Source of the DNA: Bacteroidales bacterium | Lineage (GTDB): Bacteria; Bacteroidota; Bacteroidia; Bacteroidales; 4484-276 | DNA length: 64,000 nt | NCBI GenBank assembly: GCA_014860585.1 | Contig: JACZJL010000023.1 | Location: 1-64,000 of the forward strand | Direction of reading: 5' to 3' | In this document: piece by piece, positions 54,527 to 62,895 of the stretch | Layout of the letters: every line of letters begins with the position of its first letter | Numbering within the stretch: position 1 is the first letter of the stretch | Notes under the pieces: generated by a model | Told to the model about the DNA's origin: nothing | The model's input: only the letters and a program-made list of their open reading frames with translations | The model's database searches: none | Program-made: the position numbers and the translations under genes

Positions 54527-54534
54527 TATCTTTG
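54527..54534 (+). promoter_or_regulatory. candidate -7 box of the 54552 glycosyltransferase gene
   Basis: TATCTTTG at 54527-54534 fits TAnnTTTG, 17 nt before ATG 54552. It argues against the longer frame that opens at 54447. No -33 element is evident. Confidence 0.4.
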
Positions 54535-54551
54535 CCGAAAAATCACAATTC

Positions 54552-55934
54552 ATGAACTTCAGAAAGTTTGGCATTTCAGGTTTTGCAATCGTTCTGGTTG
54601 CCATCATCGTGTTATCAATAGATAATAATCTGGGTCGCTGGAAAGCCGAGCAGGGGATAATCGTGCATGATGTCTATCCTTTTTATGCTTATTTACCTGC
54701 AACTTTTATTTACCATGACCTTGGGCTGGATTTTGTTGATGGAGGCACGCACAACGGTCAGTTTATTTTATGGCCGAAAATCACTCCCGAAGGCAAAAAG
54801 GTCATTACGGCATCAATGGGAATGTCAGTACTCTATTTCCCGTTCTTTTTGCCGGCCCATGTTTATGCAGTATGCAGCAGCTATCCCCCTGACGGTTACA
54901 GCGCTCCTTATAAGGTTGCCCTGATGCTTTCATCCGCCTTTTTCCTGATTTTAGGATTGATTTACCTGCGGAAACTTCTTCGAAAATACTTTTCCGACCT
55001 TGTAACCGCCATTGTCCTTTTTATCATACCGATAGCTACCAACATACTGTGGTACACCGTGGTAGAGTCGGCTATGTCGCATGTGTACAATTTTGCCCTG
55101 ATTTCAATATTTCTCTATCACACCGATCGCTGGCACGAAGAGATTACACTGAAGCGCAGCATTATCATCGGGTTGCTGGCCGGGTTAATCGCTCTGATCA
55201 GACCGACCAACATCCTGGTGCTGATCCTGTTTTTCTTTTGGGATGTCAAATCCTGGAACGAGGCCGGAAAGCGGGTTATCTTTTTTCTGCATAAGTGGCG
55301 TCACGTGTTGCTGATGATCATTGCTTTTGTATTGGTTTGGATTCCCCAGTTTCTATACTGGAAAATGCAAACCGGGCAATATCTTTACTATTCTTATCCC
55401 GACGACCAGGGATTCTTTTTTGGAAATCCCCAAATCTGGAATAGCCTGTTTTCGTGGCGGAAAGGGTGGTTACTTTACACACCGGTGATGATTTTTGCGG
55501 TTGCCGGAATAGCGGCTATGCGCAAAAACCATCCAAAGCTTTTCTTACCTGTACTAATTTATACACTGGTTACCATTTATGTAATTTCGTCCTGGTGGGA
55601 CTGGTGGTACGGCGGAGGTTTCGGGCTGAGAGCCTACATTGACATGTACGGTGTGTTTGCACTCCCTATGGCTGCTTCATTAACCTGGATTATCAACAGA
55701 AAAATGGTGATCAAATATGCGCTGATCTTAATTTTTCTGCTGCTGACCGCCAGAAGCCTTTTTCATCATGTTCAATATCATTACGGAGCCATCCATTGGT
55801 TTAGCATGACACGGGAGGCCTATTTGGATTCATTTTTCAGGATCAGGCCTTCAGACCGGTTTCCGGAATTAATCAAAAACCCGGATTATACCCTGGCGCG
55901 AAAAGGGATTTATAAATATGAAGGCGAAGAGTAA
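54552..55934 (+). CDS. polytopic membrane protein, probable GT-C type glycosyltransferase
   Basis: From ATG 54552 the product is 460 residues with about ten transmembrane helices. The first periplasmic loop has VHDVYPFYAYLPATFIYHD, with acidic residues in the position of the GT-C catalytic loop; another loop has SSWWDWWYGGGFGLRAYIDMYG, a pattern shared by Bacteroidota proteins of the dolichyl-phosphate-mannose mannosyltransferase type. Lipid-linked sugar would be the donor. It is the first of a same-strand run of glycan genes reaching the window end. Substrates are unknown. Confidence 0.65.
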   Translation: MNFRKFGISGFAIVLVAIIVLSIDNNLGRWKAEQGIIVHDVYPFYAYLPATFIYHDLGLDFVDGGTHNGQFILWPKITPEGKKVITASMGMSVLYFPFFLPAHVYAVCSSYPPDGYSAPYKVALMLSSAFFLILGLIYLRKLLRKYFSDLVTAIVLFIIPIATNILWYTVVESAMSHVYNFALISIFLYHTDRWHEEITLKRSIIIGLLAGLIALIRPTNILVLILFFFWDVKSWNEAGKRVIFFLHKWRHVLLMIIAFVLVWIPQFLYWKMQTGQYLYYSYPDDQGFFFGNPQIWNSLFSWRKGWLLYTPVMIFAVAGIAAMRKNHPKLFLPVLIYTLVTIYVISSWWDWWYGGGFGLRAYIDMYGVFALPMAASLTWIINRKMVIKYALILIFLLLTARSLFHHVQYHYGAIHWFSMTREAYLDSFFRIRPSDRFPELIKNPDYTLARKGIYKYEGEE

Positions 55935-55972
55935 ATATTTCTTTGTTTAATTTTCAACCTGAAAGAAAGCAA

Positions 55973-56917
55973 ATGTTTAAAAATAAGAAAACAGCCGTAG
56001 TAATTCCAACCTACAAAGCCGCTGCACACCTGGAAGATGTAATCCGGGGGCTTCCGGAGATGATTGATCACATCATTGTAGTGGATGATAAATGTCCGCA
56101 AAACACGGGAAAGATTGCCGTCGAGATGCAAAAAACTGACCCCCGGCTTGTCATACTTTTTCATGAAGCGAACCAGGGTGTGGGTGGAGCAGTCGTCACG
56201 GGTTACAAAAAAGCGTTGGAACTGGGATGCGAAATCGTGGTAAAGATGGACAGCGACGACCAGATGGACCCGGTCTATCTGCCCGGCCTGATCAGCCCGA
56301 TAGTAGAAGGCCAGGCCGGGTACACCAAAGGTAATCGCTTCGTGGATTTCAAAGCCCTGCGTGCAATGCCGGGTTTCAGGCTGTTTGGTAACAGTGTCCT
56401 CTCTTTCCTCGTGAAAGCATGTTCGGGTTACTGGAACCTGATGGATCCAACCAATGGATACACTGCAATCAGCAGCAGTTCGCTACAAAAAATCAACCTT
56501 GATAAACTTGCTAAACGGTTCTTCTTCGAAACCGATATGCTGATCCGGTTAAATATTCAAAATACAGTGATAAAAGATGTGCCAATTCCCGCCAGGTACG
56601 GCAGCGAACAGAGCACCCTGAGTATCCGCAATACGATGGTCAGATTTCCTTTTCTCCTCATAAAAGGCCTGACCAAACGCTTCATCCTGAAATACCTGAT
56701 TTACGACTTCAATATGGCTTCCGTTTACATTCTTACCGGGATGCCCATGCTGCTTTGGGGGATTTTTTATGGTCTTTTCAAATGGATTGAAAATACGATC
56801 AATCATGTAGCCACTCCAACCGGAACTATCATGCTGTCGGTTTTACCGCTGATCCTTGGAACCCAGTTTGTTATTGCTGCTATTAACATAGATATCAATT
56901 CTACACCAAAAAACTGA
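55973..56917 (+). CDS. GT2 glycosyltransferase, polyprenyl-phosphate type (ArnC/DPM1-like)
   Basis: From ATG 55973 the product is 314 residues (an upstream TTG at 55943 is unlikely). GT-A domain: TAVVIPTYKAAAHLEDVI, IIVVDDKCPQNTG, and the metal-binding DSDDQMDP. Two C-terminal transmembrane helices (about 255-275 and 285-305) fit polyprenyl-phosphate glycosyltransferases, which load a sugar onto undecaprenyl phosphate at the inner face of the membrane. It begins a tight cluster: the next gene starts 2 nt after its stop. Confidence 0.85.
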   Translation: MFKNKKTAVVIPTYKAAAHLEDVIRGLPEMIDHIIVVDDKCPQNTGKIAVEMQKTDPRLVILFHEANQGVGGAVVTGYKKALELGCEIVVKMDSDDQMDPVYLPGLISPIVEGQAGYTKGNRFVDFKALRAMPGFRLFGNSVLSFLVKACSGYWNLMDPTNGYTAISSSSLQKINLDKLAKRFFFETDMLIRLNIQNTVIKDVPIPARYGSEQSTLSIRNTMVRFPFLLIKGLTKRFILKYLIYDFNMASVYILTGMPMLLWGIFYGLFKWIENTINHVATPTGTIMLSVLPLILGTQFVIAAINIDINSTPKN

Positions 56918-56919
56918 TT

Positions 56920-57288
56920 ATGATCAAAGTAGTCGTCCTCTCTGTTCTCACTACGTTGCTGATCACCTCGGGACAGGTGCTCTGGAAAGTTGGAATACAA
57001 AAAGCCGGCGGGTTTTATTTGCCGGAGCAAAGCATTTTTGAAAATGTGTTCCGCATCCTGCTCAACGGTTGGGTATTTTCGGGCTTTGTAGTTTATGCAT
57101 TGGCCACCGGATTTTTTATGTGGCTCATCTCCAAGTTCGATATCAGCCTGATTATCCCGATCACAAGCGTTGCCTTTATTTATTCATTACTGGCAGGCTA
57201 TTTTATTTTTCACGAGCAAATCAGCCTGGTCAGGGTGTTTGGAGTGCTGCTGATCATTGCCGGAGTATTTTTTGTGGTAAAAAATTAA
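56920..57288 (+). CDS. SMR/EamA-type small membrane protein, possible lipid-sugar flippase (ArnE/F-like)
   Basis: A 122-residue protein with four transmembrane helices: VVVLSVLTTLLITSGQVLWKVG, the FSGFVVYALATGFFMWLISK segment, IIPITSVAFIYSLLAGYFIF and VFGVLLIIAGVFFVV. This is the size and layout of the DMT/SMR class that includes ArnE/ArnF, which flip undecaprenyl-phosphate-Ara4N. The SMR multidrug glutamate in helix 1 is absent, which favours a flippase over a drug pump. It is embedded between a GT2 and a deacetylase gene with gaps of 2 and 9 nt. Confidence 0.75.
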   Translation: MIKVVVLSVLTTLLITSGQVLWKVGIQKAGGFYLPEQSIFENVFRILLNGWVFSGFVVYALATGFFMWLISKFDISLIIPITSVAFIYSLLAGYFIFHEQISLVRVFGVLLIIAGVFFVVKN

Positions 57289-57297
57289 TCAGGAAAA

Positions 57298-58158
57298 ATG
57301 GAACCCAGCACGCCGAATAATTTTGTCACTTTTGATATCGAGGAATGGTACTCAGCCAACTTCACCAGCCTGGATTTAAACCTGATTGATGACAACACTA
57401 ACCATCTGGAAAAAAATGTTGACCGGCTGTTGGATATTTGCACTGCACATTCGATCAAAGCCACCCATTTTATTGTTGGCGACATTGCAGTGAACAAGCC
57501 GCACGTTATAAAGAAAATACACAGCGCCGGGCATGAAGTAGCTTCGCACAGCCATCGCCACGAAATGATTTACATGATGACTCCTGAACTATTCCGGGAA
57601 GACCTGCGGATTTCGTGCGACCGTCTCGAGCAGATCACCGGAGAAAAGGTGTATGGCTTTAGGGCGCCCTCGTGGTCGGTGAAAGAGGAGACTTTGCCAT
57701 GGTTTTACGAAATTCTTCACGGGCAGGGAATCATCTATTCATCATCGGTATTCCCGGGAAAAACATTTTTATACGGCATTCCCGGTTTTCCGGAAACCAT
57801 TCACCAGCCTGTGATTGACGGAGTTAAACAGCAGGTCTGGGAAATCCCGCAAACGCTGTTTTCATTTTTAAGTAAAAAATTCGGATTCAGCGGCGGGTTC
57901 TATATGCGGGCGCTGCCGGGATGGTTTATCACGCGAATGATTAAAGCCAAAAACAATGAGGGTAAAAGTGTCTTTCTTTACCTCCATCCCCGCGAAATTG
58001 ATCCCCAATCGCCCAGGTTGAAACTCCCGTTGTTGGAACGCTTCATTCATTATTACGGGGTAAATGGCTGCGAGGAAAAATTCCAAAAACTCATAGGAAA
58101 ATTTAATGGCTCTTTTATTAGAATGGATGATTTTATAAAATCTTTAAACCCGGCATGA
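57298..58158 (+). CDS. NodB-fold polysaccharide deacetylase
   Basis: A 286-residue enzyme with VTFDIEEWY near residue 10 (catalytic/metal Asp13), the zinc motif SHSHRHE (His84, His88), the FRAPSWS motif (121-127), and LYLHPREIDP near the end. The FDIEEWY start and the tail resemble the exopolysaccharide-associated DUF3473 deacetylases. No signal peptide, so it should act on a cytoplasmic or inner-face substrate such as a lipid-linked N-acyl sugar, parallel to ArnD. Its last four bases overlap the start of the next gene. Confidence 0.87.
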   Translation: MEPSTPNNFVTFDIEEWYSANFTSLDLNLIDDNTNHLEKNVDRLLDICTAHSIKATHFIVGDIAVNKPHVIKKIHSAGHEVASHSHRHEMIYMMTPELFREDLRISCDRLEQITGEKVYGFRAPSWSVKEETLPWFYEILHGQGIIYSSSVFPGKTFLYGIPGFPETIHQPVIDGVKQQVWEIPQTLFSFLSKKFGFSGGFYMRALPGWFITRMIKAKNNEGKSVFLYLHPREIDPQSPRLKLPLLERFIHYYGVNGCEEKFQKLIGKFNGSFIRMDDFIKSLNPA

Positions 58159-59615
58159 AGATCATGAAACATCAATGGCTGAAAGGATATTACCACGAGC
58201 TGATATTACTTATTGTGATCATCGCTTTGATTGTCATAAAATTGCCCCATCTCTATCTTCCCTATTATGGCGATGAAGGATTTGCATTCGGACCGGCTGT
58301 TCACCTGATGTACCAGAATGGTCCAACCATACTTCCCGGTGGACTCGAACCCGACTATTCCTATGGCCACCCGCTGTTGTTTCATTTTCTTGTTGCCTCC
58401 TGGATGAAAATTTTTGGTGAAAGCATTCTCGTGGCGAAGTCCTTTGCCCTCCTTGTATCAATACTGCTGCTTATCGCCATTTTTTTTACAGGAAAAACAT
58501 TCTTTAATAAAGACGCCGGATTGCTGGCTGCCATCCTGTTGTTTTTTCAACCCATTTTTCTTGCACAGTCATCATTTGTACTGCTTGAAGCTTTTTTGGC
58601 ATTGCTCGGCTTGCTCACGATTCTATTCTTTTTCCAAAAAAAATGGTTGCTCTATGCCCTGACAGCATCGGCACTGGTGATGACCAAAGAATCAGGACTT
58701 TTTCTTGTATTTGCTCTTTGTATCTGGCAATTGATGGATGTTTTTCTGGAAAAAGAAAATCACTATTCTGCCCGTAAAATGATTTATTCCTACCTGATTA
58801 TCCTGGTTCCGGCGATGGTGTTTGGCCTTTTTCTCATTCAGCAAAAGCTCACCTGGGGCTGGTTCTTATTTCCGGGCCGCATGAATGACATGCAAATGAC
58901 CTATGACATCATTTCCCGCAACCTCGGACACATCCGGAAAATCATCTTTTTTATCCATGGCCGCAACTGGCTGGTGATTGGATTGCTGGTTTCACTGGTG
59001 GGTTATTATTTTATCCCGGGAAAGCGTTTTACCGGGCATCAATGGAAATTGATCTGGTTCATAACACTTTTTATTGGGATTTTCTGGTTCATGAGTTCTC
59101 TCAATTTTATTTCGAACCGCTACTTCCTGATTGTGATCACCATACTGGTTTTATTAATCGCTTCCATCACCGTTCAGGCTTTTCAAGTTAAAAAATGGCT
59201 GCTTTACCCGGTGATGATAGCGCTGGTTGTTTCTCAATCCATTTTTGCATTTCGGCATTACTCAACCGGAGACGACAATCTGGGATTTACCGACGTGGCC
59301 AAAGTCCACCGGGAGGCCATCCATTTTATGGAAGAGCATAACATGCAAGATGCCTCTGTGTATGCACATTTTCTGATGCTTATCAACCTGCAACATCCAT
59401 TGGCAGGCTACCTGAGCGATGGCATAGTGTTTACCAGAATTAAAGGTTTATACACCGACAGCGTGGATTATGCGGTTATTTCGAATGTCGAGCTGAGCCG
59501 GGAACTTGATAGCATTCGCGGACTTCCTCACCTTGAGTTAATGAAGCGGGTTGAAATAGGACTAGCCTGGACAGAAATTTACAGAAACACATTAAAAATC
59601 AACAGCCAGGAATAA
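58155..59615 (+). CDS. ArnT/GT39-like GT-C glycosyltransferase
   Basis: A 486-residue membrane protein with about 11 transmembrane helices and the GT-C catalytic loop LPYYGDEGFAFGPA (Asp40-Glu41), as in ArnT and protein O-mannosyltransferases. HPLLFHFLVASWMKIFGES and FQPIFLAQSSF follow as in ArnT family members. It would move a sugar from a polyprenyl phosphate onto lipid A, glycan or protein on the periplasmic face. It overlaps the deacetylase by ATGA; a second ATG at 58164 is also possible. Confidence 0.8.
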   Translation: MKIMKHQWLKGYYHELILLIVIIALIVIKLPHLYLPYYGDEGFAFGPAVHLMYQNGPTILPGGLEPDYSYGHPLLFHFLVASWMKIFGESILVAKSFALLVSILLLIAIFFTGKTFFNKDAGLLAAILLFFQPIFLAQSSFVLLEAFLALLGLLTILFFFQKKWLLYALTASALVMTKESGLFLVFALCIWQLMDVFLEKENHYSARKMIYSYLIILVPAMVFGLFLIQQKLTWGWFLFPGRMNDMQMTYDIISRNLGHIRKIIFFIHGRNWLVIGLLVSLVGYYFIPGKRFTGHQWKLIWFITLFIGIFWFMSSLNFISNRYFLIVITILVLLIASITVQAFQVKKWLLYPVMIALVVSQSIFAFRHYSTGDDNLGFTDVAKVHREAIHFMEEHNMQDASVYAHFLMLINLQHPLAGYLSDGIVFTRIKGLYTDSVDYAVISNVELSRELDSIRGLPHLELMKRVEIGLAWTEIYRNTLKINSQE

Positions 59616-59620
59616 GCGAA

Positions 59621-59628
59621 TAAATTTG
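59621..59628 (+). promoter_or_regulatory. candidate -7 box before the 2,3-dehydratase gene
   Basis: TAAATTTG at 59621-59628 fits TAnnTTTG and lies 28 nt before the start codon at 59657. No -33 element at normal spacing, so read-through from the upstream gene (41-nt gap) may also supply transcription. Confidence 0.4.
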
Positions 59629-59656
59629 TACCCTCAAACTAAAGGCAAACAACAGC

Positions 59657-61093
59657 ATGGAAACCAAAGAAAAAAATATCGCTTTTCTCAAATCAGCACT
59701 TACCACCGAAAGCACAATGATGCCTTCAGAAGGTTTCATTGCCTGGATGAAAGCAAAAAACGAGCAGGTGCATGTGAAGATCAATCAAATTCCATTTTCG
59801 GAGATGAGGCTCTGGCACTTTGATGGAAACACCGGCAACCTGGTTCATCAGAGCGGGAAGTTTTTTTCGATCGAGGGAATCAGGGTGAAAACAAACTGGG
59901 GAAAGGTTTCCGAGTGGGAACAACCGATCATCAATCAGCCGGAAGTTGGATTTCTGGGAATCATCACAAAAAAGTTCGATGGGATCCTGTATTTTTTGAT
60001 GCAGGCGAAGATTGAACCGGGCAATCTGAATGTTGTGCAACTCTCCCCCACCCTGCAGGCCACGCGCAGCAACTATTCGCAGGTGCATAAAGGAAAGCGG
60101 CCGCTCTATCTCGAATATTTTAACGGCGAAAAACCGGTAAAAATCCTCCTCGACCAGCTTCAGTCAGAGCAAGGCGCCCGCTTTTTGAGAAAGCGCAACC
60201 GCAACATCATTGTCGAAATTGCAGAAAACGAAAAAATTGAAGTTTTTGAAAATTTCTGCTGGCTCACTTTAGGGCAGATCAAGTCGTTTTTACAGTACGA
60301 CAACCTGGTGAATATGGACACCCGGACGGTGATTTCAGGAATCCCATTTGGAGAGTACCCTCCCGATGTGCTCGATTTTTATGAAACCCTGAAATTTACC
60401 AGCGAGCAAAAGACCCGAGAAAACGGGCTGCTGATCTCGATGCTCGACGACAAAAGACATCTCCACGATGTGGATGAGATCATTTCGTGGATGACCCGCC
60501 AAAAAGCATTTTATGATCTCGAAGTGGAAAGAATCCCGCTGAAATCGGTAAAAGATTGGGTAATCTCCGGAGATGAGATTTACCATCAAAACCGGAAGTA
60601 CTTTTCAGTGATTGGCGTACATGTTGAAATTGGCAACCGCGAAGTCCAGGCCTGGGATCAGCCGCTGATCAAAGCAGCGCAGGAAGGGATCATTGCATTT
60701 ATTGTAAAAAAAATCAACGGCATTTACCATTTCCTGGTGCAGGCCAAGCTCGAAGCGGGCAATTTCGACATCATCGAACTGGCGCCCACCGTGCAATGTT
60801 TAACCGGGAATTACCGCAAAGGTCAGAACGAATACGACGTCATGTTCCTCGATGAGGCGCTCAATGCCAAACCGGAGCAAATCTGGTTTTCAAGTTATCA
60901 AAGTGAGGAGGGCGGACGATTTTTCAAAGAACAGAACAAAAATATGATCATCGAAGCCGGTGATAATTTCCCGGTAGAAGTACCTGAAAATTACATCTGG
61001 ATGACGCTCAACCAGTTGAAGGTATTCATTAAATACAACAATTACTTGAACATAGCAGCAAGGAGTTTGATCGCAGCGGTGAAATTTATCTAA
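59657..61093 (+). CDS. NDP-hexose 2,3-dehydratase
   Basis: The 478-residue protein is two tandem homologous halves (about 1-230 and 231-478). Each half carries MRLWHFDGNTGNLVHQSGKFFSIEG or a version of it, a WEQP/WDQP-IxxxxxxGxxxxI strand, FLMQAKIEPGN / FLVQAKLEAGN, L(S/A)PTLQATxSNY or PTVQCLTGNY, and an SEQGARF/SEEGGRF turn. This is the EvaA/TylX3/SpnO/OleV family, which removes water from dTDP-4-keto-6-deoxyglucose to start 2-deoxysugar formation. The family is best known from actinomycete antibiotic clusters. The Gfo/Idh/MocA oxidoreductase that follows is the usual next enzyme. Confidence 0.9.
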   Translation: METKEKNIAFLKSALTTESTMMPSEGFIAWMKAKNEQVHVKINQIPFSEMRLWHFDGNTGNLVHQSGKFFSIEGIRVKTNWGKVSEWEQPIINQPEVGFLGIITKKFDGILYFLMQAKIEPGNLNVVQLSPTLQATRSNYSQVHKGKRPLYLEYFNGEKPVKILLDQLQSEQGARFLRKRNRNIIVEIAENEKIEVFENFCWLTLGQIKSFLQYDNLVNMDTRTVISGIPFGEYPPDVLDFYETLKFTSEQKTRENGLLISMLDDKRHLHDVDEIISWMTRQKAFYDLEVERIPLKSVKDWVISGDEIYHQNRKYFSVIGVHVEIGNREVQAWDQPLIKAAQEGIIAFIVKKINGIYHFLVQAKLEAGNFDIIELAPTVQCLTGNYRKGQNEYDVMFLDEALNAKPEQIWFSSYQSEEGGRFFKEQNKNMIIEAGDNFPVEVPENYIWMTLNQLKVFIKYNNYLNIAARSLIAAVKFI

Positions 61094-61126
61094 ACGACTA
61101 GGAGTTGCCGAATTAAATAATTAAGC

Positions 61127-62116
61127 ATGAAGAAATTGAACATAGCAATCATGGGATGCGCGGGAATTGCGCAGCGCTCAATGATCCCGGCTATCAAAGC
61201 AGTTCCGGAGTGGAATTTGGTTGCGGTGGCCAGCCGTTCAAAGGCGAAGGCTGAGAGATTTGCCGGTCAGTTTGACTGTGAAGCGGTGGTTGGTTATGAA
61301 AATCTCCTTAACCGCAGCGACATTGACGCCATTTACATGCCGCTGCCCACCGGCCTGCATCATGAGTGGATCACAAAATGCCTGAAGGCGGAAAAACATG
61401 TTTTAGCAGAAAAATCCATTGCTTACGATTATGCTTCGGCAGTGGAAATGGTGAACACCGCCAAAGCAAATTCGCTGGTACTGATGGAGGATTTCATGTT
61501 TCAATACCACAGCCAGCATCAGTTTGTGTTTGATTTATTGCGAAAAGGGGAGATGGGTGAAATTCGCGTTTTCAGGGCAAATTTTGCTTTTCCCCCGATG
61601 CCCAAAACCAACTTCAGGTATGACGATCATATCGGAGGCGGCGCACTGCTCGATGCTGCGGGCTACACGGTGCGGGCAGTACATTTTATGATGGGCGATA
61701 AGTTCGTGGTAAAGGCGGCCAATCTTTACATCGACCCCGAAACCGGAACCAATATTTATGGCGGCGCTTTCCTGGATAATGGCAAAGGAGTGAGCGCCCA
61801 GATTGCTTTTGGGATGGATCACTATTACCAATGCAACTACGAAATCTGGGGGAGCAAAGGAAAAATTACCGCCGACCGCGCTTTTACCCCAAAACCCGAC
61901 TTCAGCCCTATGATCATTTTCGAAAAACAGGGAGAACGCAAAGAACACCAGATGCCGCCCGACAATCATTTTATCGGCTCCATCAAAGAGTTTTACCGGG
62001 CCATTGCAACCGGCGATGTTGAAAAACATCACCACGACGTGCTGCTGCAAAGCAAAACGCTCGATGATATCAGAAGACTATCGGGGAATCAGAACGAAAA
62101 AATTAGTTTGGAATAA
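61127..62116 (+). CDS. Gfo/Idh/MocA-family oxidoreductase, probable NDP-sugar 3-ketoreductase
   Basis: The 329-residue enzyme has an N-terminal Rossmann motif (IMGCAGIAQRS, residues 7-17), the MPLPTGLHHEW loop, LAEKSIAYDY at the position of the family EKP motif (Pro replaced by Ser), and the GGGALLDAAGYTVRA segment near 180. TylC1, SpnN and OleW, which reduce the 3-keto group left by 2,3-dehydratases, belong to this family. Adjacency (33 nt) to the dehydratase supports that role; direct evidence of substrate is lacking. Confidence 0.82.
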   Translation: MKKLNIAIMGCAGIAQRSMIPAIKAVPEWNLVAVASRSKAKAERFAGQFDCEAVVGYENLLNRSDIDAIYMPLPTGLHHEWITKCLKAEKHVLAEKSIAYDYASAVEMVNTAKANSLVLMEDFMFQYHSQHQFVFDLLRKGEMGEIRVFRANFAFPPMPKTNFRYDDHIGGGALLDAAGYTVRAVHFMMGDKFVVKAANLYIDPETGTNIYGGAFLDNGKGVSAQIAFGMDHYYQCNYEIWGSKGKITADRAFTPKPDFSPMIIFEKQGERKEHQMPPDNHFIGSIKEFYRAIATGDVEKHHHDVLLQSKTLDDIRRLSGNQNEKISLE

Positions 62117-62120
62117 CCAT

Positions 62121-62143
62121 CGTTCCGAGCGCAGCGAGGAATC
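62121..62143. repeat. dispersed-repeat fragment
   Basis: CGTTCCGAGCGCAGCGAGGA followed by ATC is close to a sequence (TTCCGAGCGnAGCGAGGAAT) found many times in intergenic DNA of Bacteroidota genomes. It is itself partly palindromic (TTCC...GGAA). Only this single copy is in the window. Confidence 0.4.
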
Positions 62144-62191
62144 CGTTATTTGTCCGTTGACTACTTTTTTTAAATTCAAATAAACGTAACA

Positions 62192-62323
62192 ATGTTTAAA
62201 CAGGAATACGAAACCCTAATTTTTCAATTCAGAGGTTTGTCTACAGGATATATGTCTGAACTTACTAAGAATGAGAAAGATGAACTTGTCGCAAATTGTG
62301 ACCGGTTGGCTGCGCTATTATAA
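62192..62323 (+). CDS. possible small protein, unknown function
   Basis: An ATG-initiated frame of 43 codons: MFKQEYETLIFQFRGLSTGY then MSELTKNEKDELVANCDRL and a short hydrophobic end. The composition is protein-like (balanced, helical, acidic-basic pattern) and unlike random AT-rich DNA. No homologue is recognised and no promoter is clear. It may be a small orphan gene or the remnant of a longer one. Confidence 0.35.
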   Translation: MFKQEYETLIFQFRGLSTGYMSELTKNEKDELVANCDRLAALL

Positions 62324-62390
62324 AAGGTTTAAGGTGTCAACCTAACTACTTTCCCCAACTCACTGATTTAATTGAAGTTGATCAAGTATT

Positions 62391-62490
62391 CTCTGTGAAA
62401 CTCTGTGCCTTCTTCGTGTTACTCTGTGCTAAAGCTCTAAATATTGTTGCACAACGGTTTACAAAGCAAACACAAAGTTTTACAAAGTTT
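62391..62490. repeat. two opposed 10-nt-period degenerate arrays
   Basis: ctctgtgaaa, ctctgtgcct, tcttcgtgtt, actctgtgct run from 62391 to 62430 with a 10-nt period. From 62461 to 62490, acaaagcaaa, cacaaagttt, tacaaagttt repeat the reverse-complement theme (actttgtg) with the same period. The two arrays can pair imperfectly into a long hairpin. Confidence 0.4.
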
Positions 62491-62543
62491 GGTCACTATC
62501 ATCATAAACATATTCCTACTTTCCATTGTCAGTAAAATAAAAG

Positions 62544-62551
62544 TAAATTTG
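62544..62551 (+). promoter_or_regulatory. candidate -7 box of the MNT nucleotidyltransferase gene
   Basis: TAAATTTG at 62544-62551 fits TAnnTTTG, with TTG at 62526-62528 (15-nt gap, short). The start codon lies 23-24 nt downstream. Confidence 0.4.
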
Positions 62552-62574
62552 CATTGAATTTTAGTTTTTAAGTG

Positions 62575-62895
62575 ATGATAAACCAGCAGAAAATTGATGA
62601 AGTAGTTTCGAGGATTACAAAAAGGTTTGATCCTGAGAAAATAATTTTATTCGGTTCCCTTGCCAGTCAAAATCAGACTTCGGACAGTGACCTGGATTTA
62701 CTGATCGTTAAAGAAACAAAACTTCCTGTTCATCAGCGAAGTAACGAAATTCGCTCTCACTTGTTAGGATTAAAGATACCGATGGATATTCTCGTTTACA
62801 CCAGCGATGAGTTTGATAAAGAAAAAAACGTCAGGTTTTCTTTCCTAAATGGAGCACTAAAAAACTCAATAGTACTTTATGAGCGAACAAACTGA
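62575..62895 (+). CDS. MNT-type nucleotidyltransferase (HEPN/MNT antitoxin family)
   Basis: The 106-residue protein from ATG 62575 (GTG 62572 also in frame) is a minimal nucleotidyltransferase: LFGSLASQN (Gly27-Ser28) and SDSDLDLLIV with catalytic Asp39 and Asp41, then a third strand with MDILVY supplying the third Asp. MNT proteins act as antitoxins by adenylylating HEPN RNase toxins. The expected HEPN partner overlaps its 3' end but is only 18 codons long here. The length and active site look intact. Confidence 0.85.
   Translation: MINQQKIDEVVSRITKRFDPEKIILFGSLASQNQTSDSDLDLLIVKETKLPVHQRSNEIRSHLLGLKIPMDILVYTSDEFDKEKNVRFSFLNGALKNSIVLYERTN

Larger units (their letters stand above)
62117..62571. 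other. repeat-rich gap in the glycan locus
   Basis: This 455-bp gap interrupts an otherwise dense gene run. It contains a dispersed-repeat fragment (62121-62143), a possible 43-codon gene (62192-62323), two short 10-nt-period arrays (62391-62430 and 62461-62490) and a -7 box (62544-62551). Its base composition and content are unlike the flanking sugar genes. Confidence 0.55.

Noticed and set aside
54447-54551. Extended N-terminus of the 54552 membrane protein
   Set aside because: A -7 box at 54527-54534 falls within the extension and the added residues are not membrane-protein-like.
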